The position numbers and the translations under genes are program-made. The notes beneath the pieces are model-generated. The model was not told where the DNA came from. It was given only the letters and a program-made list of their open reading frames with translations, and searched no databases. Positions 13,051-24,063 of a stretch of DNA of 64,000 bases are shown piece after piece. Each line of letters opens with the position of its first letter. Position 1 is the stretch's first letter. This DNA is from Ulva prolifera (lineage: Eukaryota > Chlorophyta > Ulvophyceae > Ulvales > Ulvaceae), in the NCBI GenBank assembly GCA_023078555.1, contig CM041199.1, positions 3,220,513-3,284,512 on the forward strand, read 5' to 3'.

Positions 13051-14726
13051 GTAATGCATGATATGCATGCATGCGAGAGACACCTGCTGGCGGCAATCGT
13101 CCTGGTAGGGGGCGTCAGGGCGCGGTGCGTGTAAGATTGCTGTGTGGCTCTGTGTGTGCAGAGGTATGCACCCAGAGACGGCAGGCAAGCACGGCATGGC
13201 GTATTGAGGATCCAGCGAGGTGCCGAACACCTGTTCTGGCGACCCTGTCAAGTGAGTTCAACAAGTTCTAGGTAGTATGCTATGTCAGTGCAAGCAGTGT
13301 GAGTGGTTGCCTCACGCAGCAGTGCCGGCCCACCCGGGTGCTGCACCGTTGTTTGCCGACCCAAATGCTTGTATTTAATGAATACATTCGAATGAGACAT
13401 CCAGATGCGGTGTGGTACATGCTACGCCAGTTGCACCTGTTATGACAAGCAGGCACCCGCACCAAACCAACACATGCATTCCAGTGCCTACACAAACATG
13501 GACATCCCGAGATTCACCTTGTTGGTATGTCGCGCACGTGCACACACAATGACAGAATTTGTATGACCTCACTGGCTTGTGGACATGCGTGTGGCACCTG
13601 TGCAAAGTCATCAAGCTTCAGGGAGACCTGTTGCTTGTGCCGACAGGTCACCCAGTCAGTCCACATAACCATAAAACTGCCTATGGTCCTTCAGTTGAAG
13701 GGTAAACAGAAGCATGATCTTTAAGATTGTAGGGCAATCTGTGATACTTAATTGTCAGGTACAGTTTGACAATTTATGCAATCGAGGTAGCGTCCGCTGT
13801 TCAGGCACAGGTCCACGCGCTTGTGGCCGAAAATCTTGGTGATGTTATGAACTGCAGTTACAAAAAACGGCTGAACAGTTGCCGCGGGCCGTGCACATGC
13901 TATCTCCCAAGCTATGAGTGGGTGAGCTGTTGCAGCACACACCTCACCGCACCCCAAAAACGCGGGCCTCCGAGCCTGCAGATCCTCAATACAATGATAG
14001 TATACAAAGTACACTAGCCTACCCCGTGCTGAGCACTGAATTACTTTGAAACAGCGAATGGCACCATGGCCCAGGCTGCAGAGGTGGTCACGTGGTCGCG
14101 GGCACCCCCCGCCTGCAGCTGGACCCAGACAAGTGCTGCAGTGGCTGCCACTTAACCATTGCGGAGCCCCACAAATCAAAACTCCCCTTGAGCTTGGCGT
14201 GGTGAGCTCGTCGTAGAGAAGCCGGACATCAGCATGTTCATGTAAGATGGACATCGACGCCAGACCCCAAAGATCTCCTGCATAACAGCACCCTGTTGCT
14301 CGTTCAGAGTTGAGTCAAGCTCGACCAGGAAGAGCACAGCATCACCTCTGATGCCTGCGCATTCTGAGGGGCTGGACCACATGATCAGCAGTCCTCAGTG
14401 CATGCGGCAGGCGTCATCATCACAGGCGTAAGCGCGCATCCACAAATAGCCGTGCTCACTACAGCTAGTATCATGCACCGGTGCGCGTTCCTCCCGGAGA
14501 GCATCATCTGAAATCATTTCGGATGATATGATACTGCCGCGGCGCATGAATCATCATGCGTTGCACGCGGCTTGTGTGAGGAATCTGGCCACGGGAACAA
14601 GTGGCAATTGCAGACAGCACCAGCTGCTCGAGCTGCTGTGAATTGGTGTCCTCGCTGGTAATGACACTGACAGCACACACATCTTTGATGTCTGGGAGCG
14701 TACATGAGTTCTGTAGTTGTGACACT
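13051..14726. other. No gene supported
   Basis: Long overlapping minus-strand frames occur around 13.75-14.38 kb. One segment after a TATGCAG acceptor near 14280 reads DLWGLASMSILHEHADVRLL and could be an exon. No family was recognised and no second exon could be joined to it. Confidence 0.3.
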
Positions 14727-15530
14727 CTAATAAGGGTATTTCTTCTTACTGGAAGTGCCCTCATCGCCCTCATCTCCCTCATCATCGCCTTCACCAGCAC
14801 CTCCCTCGCCGACCATCCCTTCATCGCCCTCGCCTCCCTTGCCATCCTCGCCCTCGTCACCCTCATCGCCCTCATCATCACCCTCATCTCCCTTGCCTTC
14901 CATACCCTCATCACCCTCATCGCCCTCATCGTCGCCCTCATCATCACCCTCATCGTCACCCTCATCGTCACCCTCATCGCCGCCCTTGGGTGGAGCCGGG
15001 GCCGGGGGCAGCACCGGCTCGGGCATTGGCTCCGGCACAGCGCACACACCAGCGCCGTCAATGACAAGGCCGCTGTTGCAGGGTGACACGCCGGCCTCAG
15101 TGCAGGCAGGCTCGCCGGCGTCACCACAAGCCACACAAATGCCGCCGACGCAGCCCACCGTGTGCAGGTCACACTTGCTCTCCGGGCAGCATGCCTCCGC
15201 CTCGCCGCCGCACTCCGGCTCTGGCAGCGGCTCGACGCAGAAGCCGGCGGCGTCGGCTTCCAGGCCGGCGGAGCACGGGGAGACACCGTCTCCAGTGCAG
15301 ACAGGCTCGCCGAGGTCTCCGCAGGGCACCGGCTCGGGGTCGGCGATGGGGAGGCACAGCCCGTAGCTGCAGGAGAGGCCGGGGCCGCATTCGCCGGCAA
15401 TGGCGGGGTTGGTGAAGATCTTGCCGCCACAGCAGGCCGTGTTCTCGGAGCCGCACACGGGCGCCTTCAGGGCCAGCGCCTGGGGCGCCAGCAGCAGCGC
15501 TGGGTCGCGGCGTACATCATGGTCAGTCTC
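14727..15530 (-). CDS. Cysteine-module protein with Gly/Asp/Glu-rich tail (3'-terminal exon)
   Basis: The open frame runs down to the TAG stop at 14727. A TGCATGCAG acceptor just upstream of 15530 suggests this is the last exon and that the signal peptide lies in an unidentified earlier exon. Four short cysteine modules alternate as A-B-A-B. The A modules are CGSENTACC...C and CGGEAEACC...C; the B modules are CGDLGEPVCTGDGVSPC and CGDAGEPACTEAGVSPC. The AB pair has therefore duplicated. A proline-rich linker leads to about 85 residues of GDEGDDEGD-type repeats and a basic end (KKKYPY). The acidic tail is encoded by a minisatellite of CATCGCCCT units on the plus strand. Secretion and calcium or wall binding by the tail are plausible but inferred. 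Confidence 0.55.
   Translation of the reverse strand, partial: ETDHDVRRDPALLLAPQALALKAPVCGSENTACCGGKIFTNPAIAGECGPGLSCSYGLCLPIADPEPVPCGDLGEPVCTGDGVSPCSAGLEADAAGFCVEPLPEPECGGEAEACCPESKCDLHTVGCVGGICVACGDAGEPACTEAGVSPCNSGLVIDGAGVCAVPEPMPEPVLPPAPAPPKGGDEGDDEGDDEGDDEGDDEGDEGDEGMEGKGDEGDDEGDEGDEGEDGKGGEGDEGMVGEGGAGEGDDEGDEGDEGTSSKKKYPY
14750..14992. repeat. Minisatellite encoding the acidic tail
   Basis: Imperfect 9- and 12-base units (CCCTCATCG/CCATCA type) in frame with the minus-strand gene. In-frame unit gain or loss changes only tail length. Confidence 0.8.
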
Positions 15531-15539
15531 CTGCATGCA

Positions 15540-17222
15540 TCAAGAATGTCCTTTCGTGCTCGCCCACACGCGAGGAGCAGTACAGGTGACTCCACAACAT
15601 GTACATCCTGAGCTTAAATTAGCTTTAATTAGAAGTTCCGTGACAGCTGCTGTGGCACACAAGACCAGGCTCTAGAGCTAGCTTGGGATACTACATGTAG
15701 TGCTGTACAGCACTGATCACTAGTATGCTATCCACCAGCTGCACCTGCGCAGTCGTGTGCATGTGCATGCACATGATGTCTCTGGTAGAGATCGCTACAT
15801 ATATCTCTATGAGATCATATGATAGATGGCACCGTGAGGCCCCTCCACTAGATTACAACCGGGTGCAAGTTGCGATGTCACTGACCATGGCTGCAGACGA
15901 CATCGCAGAGTTTCGCATGGTCTGATTGACATCGGTGCTGCGCGTGTGAACGATCGCATGGTGACGGGTGCGGCTGCAGCTGTTGTTGATCATGAAGACG
16001 GTGGAAGTCGCACCTGTATCCTCAACTGCAGCTTGAAGTCCGAGAAAATGAGACAGCTTGTTATACTCTACTGTCAACAGACTGCCCGAGCCTTTATATA
16101 CCTCCTTATCGACCTGGCGCAAGCGCATACGCAGGCGAAGCGTGCCTTCGACGTGCGTCCTTGTGGCTATGAGTGCTGGCCACATGCCTGCATGAGCAGC
16201 GCGTAACGCATGTTGAGCACCTGAGACTCGCGTGTCCCTAGGCGCAGCTGGACTGCACGGCATTACACAGGGCGGATCTCTCTAGCAGCCTGCATGAGAT
16301 GCACGTTATGCATTCAACTCCTCGTCCGCGTTGTGTGCAAGGACTGACGGTGGGGCGTGAACATGGTATGCTTGAACAGTGTAATGTAGAAACGACACCG
16401 GAGTCGAGTGTAGAGAAATGAATGCCTTCGAATGCCTGTGCAATTCCACGTCCTGCTGCGTGTGGCAACACACCTGGTGACTCAACACGCGATGGCACTT
16501 CCTGAACGCAACCGGACCTCGTTCTGGATGAAGTCGCCGCTGTCCCCTCACCGCACGCACGCGCCCTCGTTCGCCACATCATATACTCATAAGGAGTGGT
16601 CAGAACGAGCAGACCACGCGGCGAGGGCGGGAGGTGAGTGTGGTAGCTACATGTTGACCTCAAACACGTCCAACCCGATCCTGCCAGGCTGACGCCAATG
16701 ACCGTCCAGCCTCGACAAGCACAATCTCTGAGTTCCTGCTTCTCACTGCGGCGTTACGGATGGTGTATGGTACAACGTCGGTGCCCTCTGGTGATGCGGC
16801 CGTCGCTGACTCCATGGCGCCACGCTTGACCGTTGCCCGCTGCGTGCAAGTCGTCTCCCTGCATCACCACCAATTTAGTAAAGCTGGAGAGGGTGACCGT
16901 AGCACAGCATATACAGCGCGTGTAGCTAGAGCGTGACCATGTAATGGCTGTTCAACGCACGGCACGACACACCAGGCAGTGCAGGTACTGCAGTATCCAA
17001 GTGGAGCAGCGTAGACGAGCGTAATGGGTCAGCTGGATCTCTGCAATGTGGTGATGATGCAGCCGTTGAATGGTCATTGCTCTGCACATGGTCAACACGA
17101 TCACCAAACACAAAACGGGAAAACCCACCGCGATCAACAACAGACACCCTTTACTTTTTTGCAGCAGCTGAATGTACAATTGGCGGTGCATGTCTGTGCA
17201 GAATGAGCTTCCATTGATGCCT
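15540..17222. other. No gene supported
   Basis: The upstream exon or exons of the minus-strand cysteine-module gene should lie here, but no signal peptide could be singled out. Nothing else was recognised. Confidence 0.4.
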
Positions 17223-17225
17223 ATG

Positions 17226-17334
17226 GCTGTCTAGCTATAGGCTGTCTAGCTATAGGCTGTCTAGCTGTCTAGCTATAGAAAAAAAAATATAAAAAAATAT
17301 AAATATATATAATATATTTTTTTAGCTATAGGCT
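17226..17334. repeat. CTGTCTAGCTATAGG tandem repeat with AT-only core
   Basis: Three to four copies of GGCTGTCTAGCTATA (some shortened) lead into about 45 bases of pure A/T. A final AGCTATAGGCTGT follows on the other side. The core runs from A-rich to T-rich, so the whole can fold back. Its base composition is unlike anything else in the window. Confidence 0.8.
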
Positions 17335-18263
17335 GTGTGCGCGTCCCTCTGTGGTGGTCCTGGTCCGGGGCTGTGCCTGGAGGCTGGCTTGATTGCCGTT
17401 GCTGTTACATGCTTTCATACACTGGTCGAGGTGTACGTGTTTTGACAACCGGCTGACAACTGACCACTGGCAGCTGCTGGTGCGCCCAGCCCTGTTCCAG
17501 TTCAATTGGTTCCCGTACACGGTCCGCCTCCAAGGCCTTAATAATGTTGCAAATTACAGTGCACATCTGCAGGTGATCATGTTCTTGGTTTGCCCAAACA
17601 GGCAGTGCTTCAGCAAGCTTGGCAGCTGCCTTGAAAAATCAGAGCTTAACAAACATCTATGTGCAATGGAAGCCCGGGAAAAAAGACATCTCTGGGATGA
17701 ATCACCAATTAATTGCTTGCAAGCAATGCGCAGACTTCAGGCTGTACGCCTGCATCGTCTACAGGATGCCTGAATCAGGCGTAGCAGAGGTCGCCGGCAT
17801 GGCCTCCCATCCACCTGACTGTTGTCCAAACGCTCCGCACCCAGCCAGAACGAGCCCCAGATCATGGGCCCTATAGATCTGCGACCAAACTCTCCATATC
17901 AGCCTGCTGCAGCAGGGCTTGCGGGATCCCAATGACTCATTGCACCAGACTTTGCTCAGCTGCTGTTGCCTATTGCCAATCGGTATCAACTGCCATGTGA
18001 GTGCAAGAGCATGCTGTACCGGTCACTGTTGCAGCGGTCGGTCGCCCCGGGCAGCCGCCTGCTCGAGCGTTCCGACACTTCAATGCCGGAAAGAACCGTG
18101 GCATAAATAAAGCAGGGCATGCACATGCCCACTTCAGCGAATCGGCTGTAAACTGTGTGAAGATGATGCAGAAGTAGTCAATGCCTTGGATAGCATCAGC
18201 AGGGCCAATGTCCCCCCCCTCCCCAAAAGTGCGGATGCCCACTTCGATTTACTTTACTTGACT
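17335..18263. other. No gene supported
   Basis: A 126-codon plus frame (17393-17773) has no recognisable domain or splice partner. GATTTACTTTACTTGACTT at 18246 resembles the 3' end of the tRNA-headed repeat near 49.1 kb. Confidence 0.35.
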
Positions 18264-21200
18264 TCACAAGGCCACACCCGGCTCTGAATGGCGGCCAGAC
18301 GCGTCTTGGCTGCCATGGCCTGCCCTGGAGGCGCGGCTGTAGCCAGAGGCGTGGGAGAAGCGGCTGCGCACCCCCACGGCCACGCGTGACGCCGCCGCCG
18401 CGCTCCTCTTGAGCCCCACCATCGTGAGCGAGAACGTGGCCGTTGTGATCAGGAACGACACGAGGATGAGGAAGATGCTGTTCCTGCGGCACACGCGCAG
18501 CTATGCGCTGGATGTGTTACGTGTGTGACGCATGCATGGTACATGTTCAGCGCTGTGCACACAGGAAAGGGGCCACCGGAAGCTGGGCCCGCGTCGGACA
18601 TGGAGCCATGCATGAGGTTTGGGTCGCGAAACGTGCATGTGGCACCCACGGGGTCGTTGCACCAGATACAAGCACAGCAGCTCTACCACCACGGGCACTT
18701 GTTCAGTAGAACGTATGCCGAGCACGTACAATCTGCGCCGTTTGTGGCTGGCTGGCTGTGTTGCAGACATCATCGGCTTTCGACACCCAGCAAAGTGGCA
18801 ACGAGCGGGGTGGGCCGGCGCAGGAGGGGCACACCTGCGATCAGCGGATGAGATATGGGTGGTAGGCTCCTAGAAGCCACTGAAGGGCTTCACGAGGGTG
18901 ACTGTGAGGATGCCGACCTCGCACGTGAAGCTCACGATGTGAACATACTTGTACACCCTGCAGGGCAGCCCCACTGAGCCGTGTTACAGCCACATTGGAT
19001 TCTGTGCAATGCCCGCAGTGTGGCGCACCTTCAAGTGGTGTGTTATGCCACCTCGGCAACAAGTGCGGCAGACACCTCGTTGCAGCATAGGCAAGGCACT
19101 GTATGATCTAGACAACGCGGTGCGCATGCACATGCATGTGGCACACACCTATGCAGCAGCACAGTAGCTAGAGCTATGTGCCTGCGGCTGCGGCGTGTGC
19201 CGAAAACACACCTAGGCCCCCTTTCAAGTATCTGCCTCGATGAACAACAATGCTGCCAGTGGTGGAACGCTGTCCCGGAGTCACGCAGACGTGATGCCGA
19301 GATACAACAGCGCATGCAGGCTGTGCACTGATGCATACACATCACGTGTACATCCGTGTTGGGTCATCGGGCCCCATCACATAGAACAATTTCGAAATTG
19401 CAGGTCTAATTTCGAGGTGCACCACGTGGCAGCCCCGGAAACGCCGCAAAGCTATCCAACACTGGTGTGCATGAGCGCCCCTGCGCGGGAGTTGAGCATG
19501 TGACCAGGCCGTGTTGTACTACCGTGCAGTGACTACTTTCGGACCCGCCTCCCATCCTCGGAGTCTGTCCTTCGCACGCGCCAACCAGGTGGCTTGAGGG
19601 CCGCGGATGCAAGCCTGCGGTGTGTGGACTGTGCACTCTGTAGGCGCCTGTGTCCACGAAAAGCAAAGTACAGCAAACCTACATGCACTGAGCCGCATGC
19701 TGAAGAGGACATCGGCGACTCCGAGTGAACGGGGGGCTGTGCGTACGCGGCTATTGGGGGCTGCCGCGGCGAAGGGGGGCTGTTCGTACGTGCATGCGGC
19801 AAAGCTCACAGCCGACGTTCCAACCCGCTGTAATTACATTGCCTGATATTGTGTGGATCTTGCACAGATGTGTCGAGTGAGCGCACCGGTGGAAGCGGGT
19901 CTCGCGGCCGGTGCTCTCCACGCGGCTCCCAGACATCGCAAAGAAGATGCTCAGCGCGAGGTCCGCCGACGTGAACACCCCCGCGCAGCCGGCCATGACG
20001 TGCCACCGCCGACACGAGGTGCGTGCCCCGAACCAGAAGCATGGCTCGCGAGCCTGCAGAGCAGCAGTGATCTGGCCACGGCCGACATGCATGTCATGTG
20101 CAGCGCCGCTGTGATCACGCCAGAGCTGGCGTGCATGCCAAGTGCTGTGGGGTGTTCGCAGGGCGGCCATGACCCAGAGCCCGGTTGCTCTGGATGCCGG
20201 TCCATGTCGGGACAAGAATCAGCGGACATCGGCAGATTTGGCCGATACCGAGCATAGACCCCATACATACTTGCAGATGTCAGGCAATGCATATGGTCCG
20301 GCAACAGCTAGCATCGCTGGCAATCAGATCTGGGTGATGTGGATGCTGAGGTGATGATATCCACGTGGAGACAGTGCTCGAGTCGGCAAACCGAGCGCAT
20401 TATGAAAAGGCAGAGCATCATGCTCTGCTACGCATCCAGTCAGGACCGTATGCGCATGTTCCTCATGCCGCACATCCAGTCAGACCCAAAGTCTGAGAAC
20501 GGATGATGGGCACTCGAGCAATAGCACCTGACATACTCTGGCTTGCGAAGCAAGGACACACACATAGATGTGAAGGGGATTACAAGCATTTGCGGTGCCA
20601 CTGCTCACCTGCAGCTACTCACCTGCAGCTACTCACCTGCACAGGCACGGGCAACGCCAGAGGTGGAGCATGAATGCTACTGGAAGCGGCAATGTCGACA
20701 AAAGCAGGCAATATCCATAGAAGAAGGCAGTGTCGATAGAAGACGGCTCTGCGCACCTGCTGGAGGACGAGGCGGATGACCAGCATGTCTGTGATGCCAT
20801 CAGACAGGCGGAGGGTGCGGACTGTCGCATTGATCAGCGCTGGTGCTAGTGACCTGCACACTAACCCACAAGTCACACACGAACAGTACAGAGTCCACAC
20901 GAGTCTGATTGACCGTGCAGCCAGTGAAAGAGCCATGGCCGCGAGTGTGCATCAGCACTGGGCACAACGACACAAGCAGCAGGCATGGTGTGGACATAAA
21001 CAGCAGCAGCCATGGTCTGGCAAAGGTCCCGTACTGGACACAAGGCCGGCGGCAGAAGGTGATATTGCACCTGTACGGACGGCGAGGGTGGTCTGGAGCC
21101 CAAGTACCGAGCATGGCTGCTATAATCCAGGTCTAGACGGTGACTGCGTTGATCAAAGCAAAGACCAGCCGGTTGTCAAAGGGGACATGATCATCTGGCC

Positions 21201-21650
21201 CAAGCATGAGACGAGCAGATAGACCAATCTGAAGAAATACAGCAGCACTGAAACATGCGTAGTATGCCTTCTGCTTGGCTATCAATGGGCCATTTACCCA
21301 GACAAGCAGCAACGCCATGGTATGGCAGGCAGTGTATCCCAAGCTTGGAGCGTGGTGGCTCCATCTGAGCGGTCTACTGCCAGAAAGCAGCAGCCAGGTG
21401 TTCACTAAAATTGTGGTCAGTGATGCGAGCACGCTGTAGACGAAAGCCTTGACAGGCTGCTCGTGGATGGACTCCCAGCCTTGCCACGCGGAGGGGCGAG
21501 CGAACGAGCGCAGGAGAGACGGTTGAAAGGTGGTCAACGCCACGTGATCTAGTTCCTTGCACGGGAACTCCCTGATGCCTGCTGCTTGCACAACACCTGT
21601 GCGGCTGGCGCGCCTGGAGAGCTGCCCTTCGAGAGACGCACTGTCGCCTT
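18264..21650 (-). pseudogene. Membrane-protein paralogue B, broken
   Basis: Exons on the minus strand: 21071-21650 (580), 20757-20853 (97), 19887-20053 (167), 18835-18957 (123) and 18264-18483 (220). Every length equals that of paralogue A. Readable parts include IHEQPVKAFVYSVLA, SLAPALINATVRTLRL, REPCFWFGARTSCRRWHVMA, VYKYVHIVSFTCEVGI and LILVSFLITTATF. Two in-frame stops are seen: TAG near 21133 where A has CAG TGG, and TAG after FSGF near 18868 where A has an open codon. Splice sites are otherwise intact. It is a recently dead duplicate, or it makes a protein lacking the later membrane segments. Confidence 0.75.
20606..20642. repeat. 13-bp tandem repeat
   Basis: Three successive ACTCACCTGCAGCT-like units lie in an intron of paralogue B. 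Confidence 0.8.
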
Positions 21651-23092
21651 CTGCAGCCAGTCGAGCTCATGCAGTGGGAACTTCATGCAAGCCAGCAACA
21701 TAGCCTTACAGGTTGGAGTGAATTCATACCGTGGTGACCGTTGGTTGGCTCCATGTGATCCGTGTGACCCGAGCAAGCGACCCGCTAGGCTCGACTTGCG
21801 CGCCATCAATTGCACAGGCGCGCTGTTCCCCCCACGCGGCGCGCAGCGTGACCTAGTGAAGCGATGACACCAACGTGTATATTCTCGTCGCGGTCTGTGG
21901 ACGTGATCATACACCGCTGAATGTGTCCAGCACTACGACGCATCGAATGTGTATCAAGCGCACAGCCACGCTTGCGTCTGGCTTCACCAACACAGAGCGA
22001 TGTATGCCAGTGCGACAAGGTTGCAACCTGTGGATACATACTGTGACCTCTCGGCACAGCCGAGGAAACGGCAGGAGCCACCGCGCTCGTTGTGGTGTCG
22101 AAACGGAGGGAGTTGACGTCGTCGCTGCGTCGCAAGATACCCCAAGAGATGTGTCATGTATGCTCCAGTAAAGTGATCCTGTAGCTATGTACCGTGCACG
22201 CTCCAAGTGTAGCACTTGACCAGCTGTGACACCAGGGCAACATCGGAGAGGCAAGTAGCACCTCAGGAACTTCACCGTACCTTAGGAACTGCCCAGGGAA
22301 AAAAGCACGACCAAGCTGTCAGCGCATAACTATCACATGGGCGTAGTGACCGCTGTTTACCATTTCGGTCGTGCCTGAGCAGAGCCCAGAGCCTCTGAGT
22401 GCAGGTCTATTCACTCTGCAGGCAGACAGACACCGTCATGCAGGGGGGTCTGCAGTGCAGATTCTGCACTCGGGCCATGCACACGTCCACCGGGAACGCG
22501 AGCCACTCAGACATCGCCCAGGGCCCTGGGCGGTTGACGTGGCGGTACTTCGTCTTTGTCCTTGCAACACCCATGCACTATATAGCGTGGGTGGCATATG
22601 GCGTGCTGTGTGCTCAGTTGGTGGACCTGCTCGGAGCTGCACACTGCTTTTTGTGGTGCTCCCAGCTTCACCCCGGGCCTCCGAGAGCCTCAGAGGGGAC
22701 AGGCTGTCCTTGTAACACAGTACACAACGCGAACGCTTTCTCGCATCTGTAGCATGCGGGGGCGGTTCACATACCCGCCACGCGCACATGCATGCAGCCC
22801 AGCGGCCGTCCTCTGCCTTTCCAGGTGCCCAGCAGAGCAACGGAGACTGCAGTGAGGCAAAAGTGAGTGTCCTGAACGTTGGCGGGCGATGGCAGCATAC
22901 GGTGACACTGGCATACTCAGCTCAGGCGGCTGGCCCGTTCCACAGGCAACGTGCTCGGGGTCAGCCCATACGGTCATGGCTTTCAAGTGCACCACGCGGA
23001 ATTGAACTTCATGGCCGGGCCACCTGGTCGCGCTTTGCCCACGTGCCTTGGCTGCAGGGCGCTCGGCCCTTTGCCACCGTCCTTGTGATAGC

Positions 23093-23112
23093 TCACTGTG
23101 ATATCACAGTGA
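23093..23112. repeat. Perfect 20-bp palindrome
   Basis: TCACTGTGATATCACAGTGA, exactly self-complementary. It resembles a bacterial CRP site by chance of form, but the context is eukaryotic intergenic DNA. Confidence 0.85.
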
Positions 23113-23647
23113 TACACACCATGATCATGAAGTTGAGTTGGTCCATGCAATATCCAGTGCCATCCCATGTTATTACATACTGCTTCCATATGCGCCTCAA
23201 CAGACAGGCCATGCTTCAGCACACAGGCATTCCGCTGCATGATGTTACTGGCGCATGAGCATTTGCACAGTACAGATTATGATCGACTCGGAGCAAGCTC
23301 AGCGGCGTCCCCACAGAATTAGAGGTGCACAGCCATACTCTCGCTGGGTGCGGCGGAGCCGTGGGAAAACTGTGCCCGTGACGATGAGGTGCATGCTGCA
23401 GCAGCACGCAGCAGCGCTGCTAGCCACCTCGCCGAAGCCTAGGTGCTCTGAAACCAGCACGTACGCACATCGATGACTCTAGCCCTGTCCTGCAGACAGC
23501 TGGAAAAAAATCACACATCATGCCACGTCAGCATGCTGCAGCAGTGCTCGCCGGCCCCGCTGGCTCATCGCGGTACATCCAGCTCACTTGCTAGTGTCCA
23601 CTGGAAGTCGGGAACCAATGCCTACCAACAGTGAACTTCACTTTTGA

Positions 23648-23785
23648 AAAGGTACTGCCCATTGCCAGTTAATTGCTGCTGCTGATTGCCAGGCAATTGC
23701 TAGCGCCCATGGGCCACTGCGAGTCGATCGCTACTGCCCGTTGCCTATCATATGCTACTGCCCATTGCCGGGCGATGTTGCGTTC
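23648..23785. repeat. Degenerate tandem repeat of about 24 bp
   Basis: Around five diverged units built on CTACTGCCCATTGCC plus a GGCAATTG-like spacer. Confidence 0.6.
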
Positions 23786-24063
23786 AGTACAAGAGCATGC
23801 GGCCACGCGCTGCGCTGGTTCACACCGACTCGGAGCCGTGTGCACCCGAGTCGAGGCGCTCGCCCACACCGCTGCTGATAACTACCCAATGGCGCAGACA
23901 AGTCGCGGCATGCTCATGTCCGCTTTGCACGCTGGCTTGACAACGTGTATTTATCGACTAAAGCATGTCCATGCATTGCAGCCGCCTCAGCTAGGTCGGC
24001 TATTCATGTGATGCCCCCTCCGACCACAATCCGCACCCTGCCACCACTCCCGCCGCCTCCCAC

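Larger units (their letters stand above)
21651..24063. other. Intergenic; one possible membrane exon at about 22457-22655
   Basis: Upstream exon(s) of B should lie in the first part. A plus-strand frame after CAGTGCAG at 22456 reads LTWRYFVFVLATPMHYIAWV and looks like a transmembrane exon, but no partners were found. A short retroelement-like tail (TGTCCTTGTAACACAG) ends near 22721. The rest holds nothing recognised beyond the repeats listed separately. Confidence 0.3.

Noticed and set aside
14176-14382. Minus-strand frame GDAVLFLVELDSTLNEQQGA
   Set aside because: Looks slightly GTPase-like but has no P-loop or switch motif; a competing frame after a TATGCAG acceptor is equally open.
20606-20642. 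Regular short repeats as a CRISPR array
   Set aside because: Units are contiguous 13-mers without spacers in an intron of a eukaryotic gene.
23093-23112. TGTGATATCACA as a CRP-type operator
   Set aside because: The context is eukaryotic, with no adjoining gene; it is better read as one of the many palindromes.
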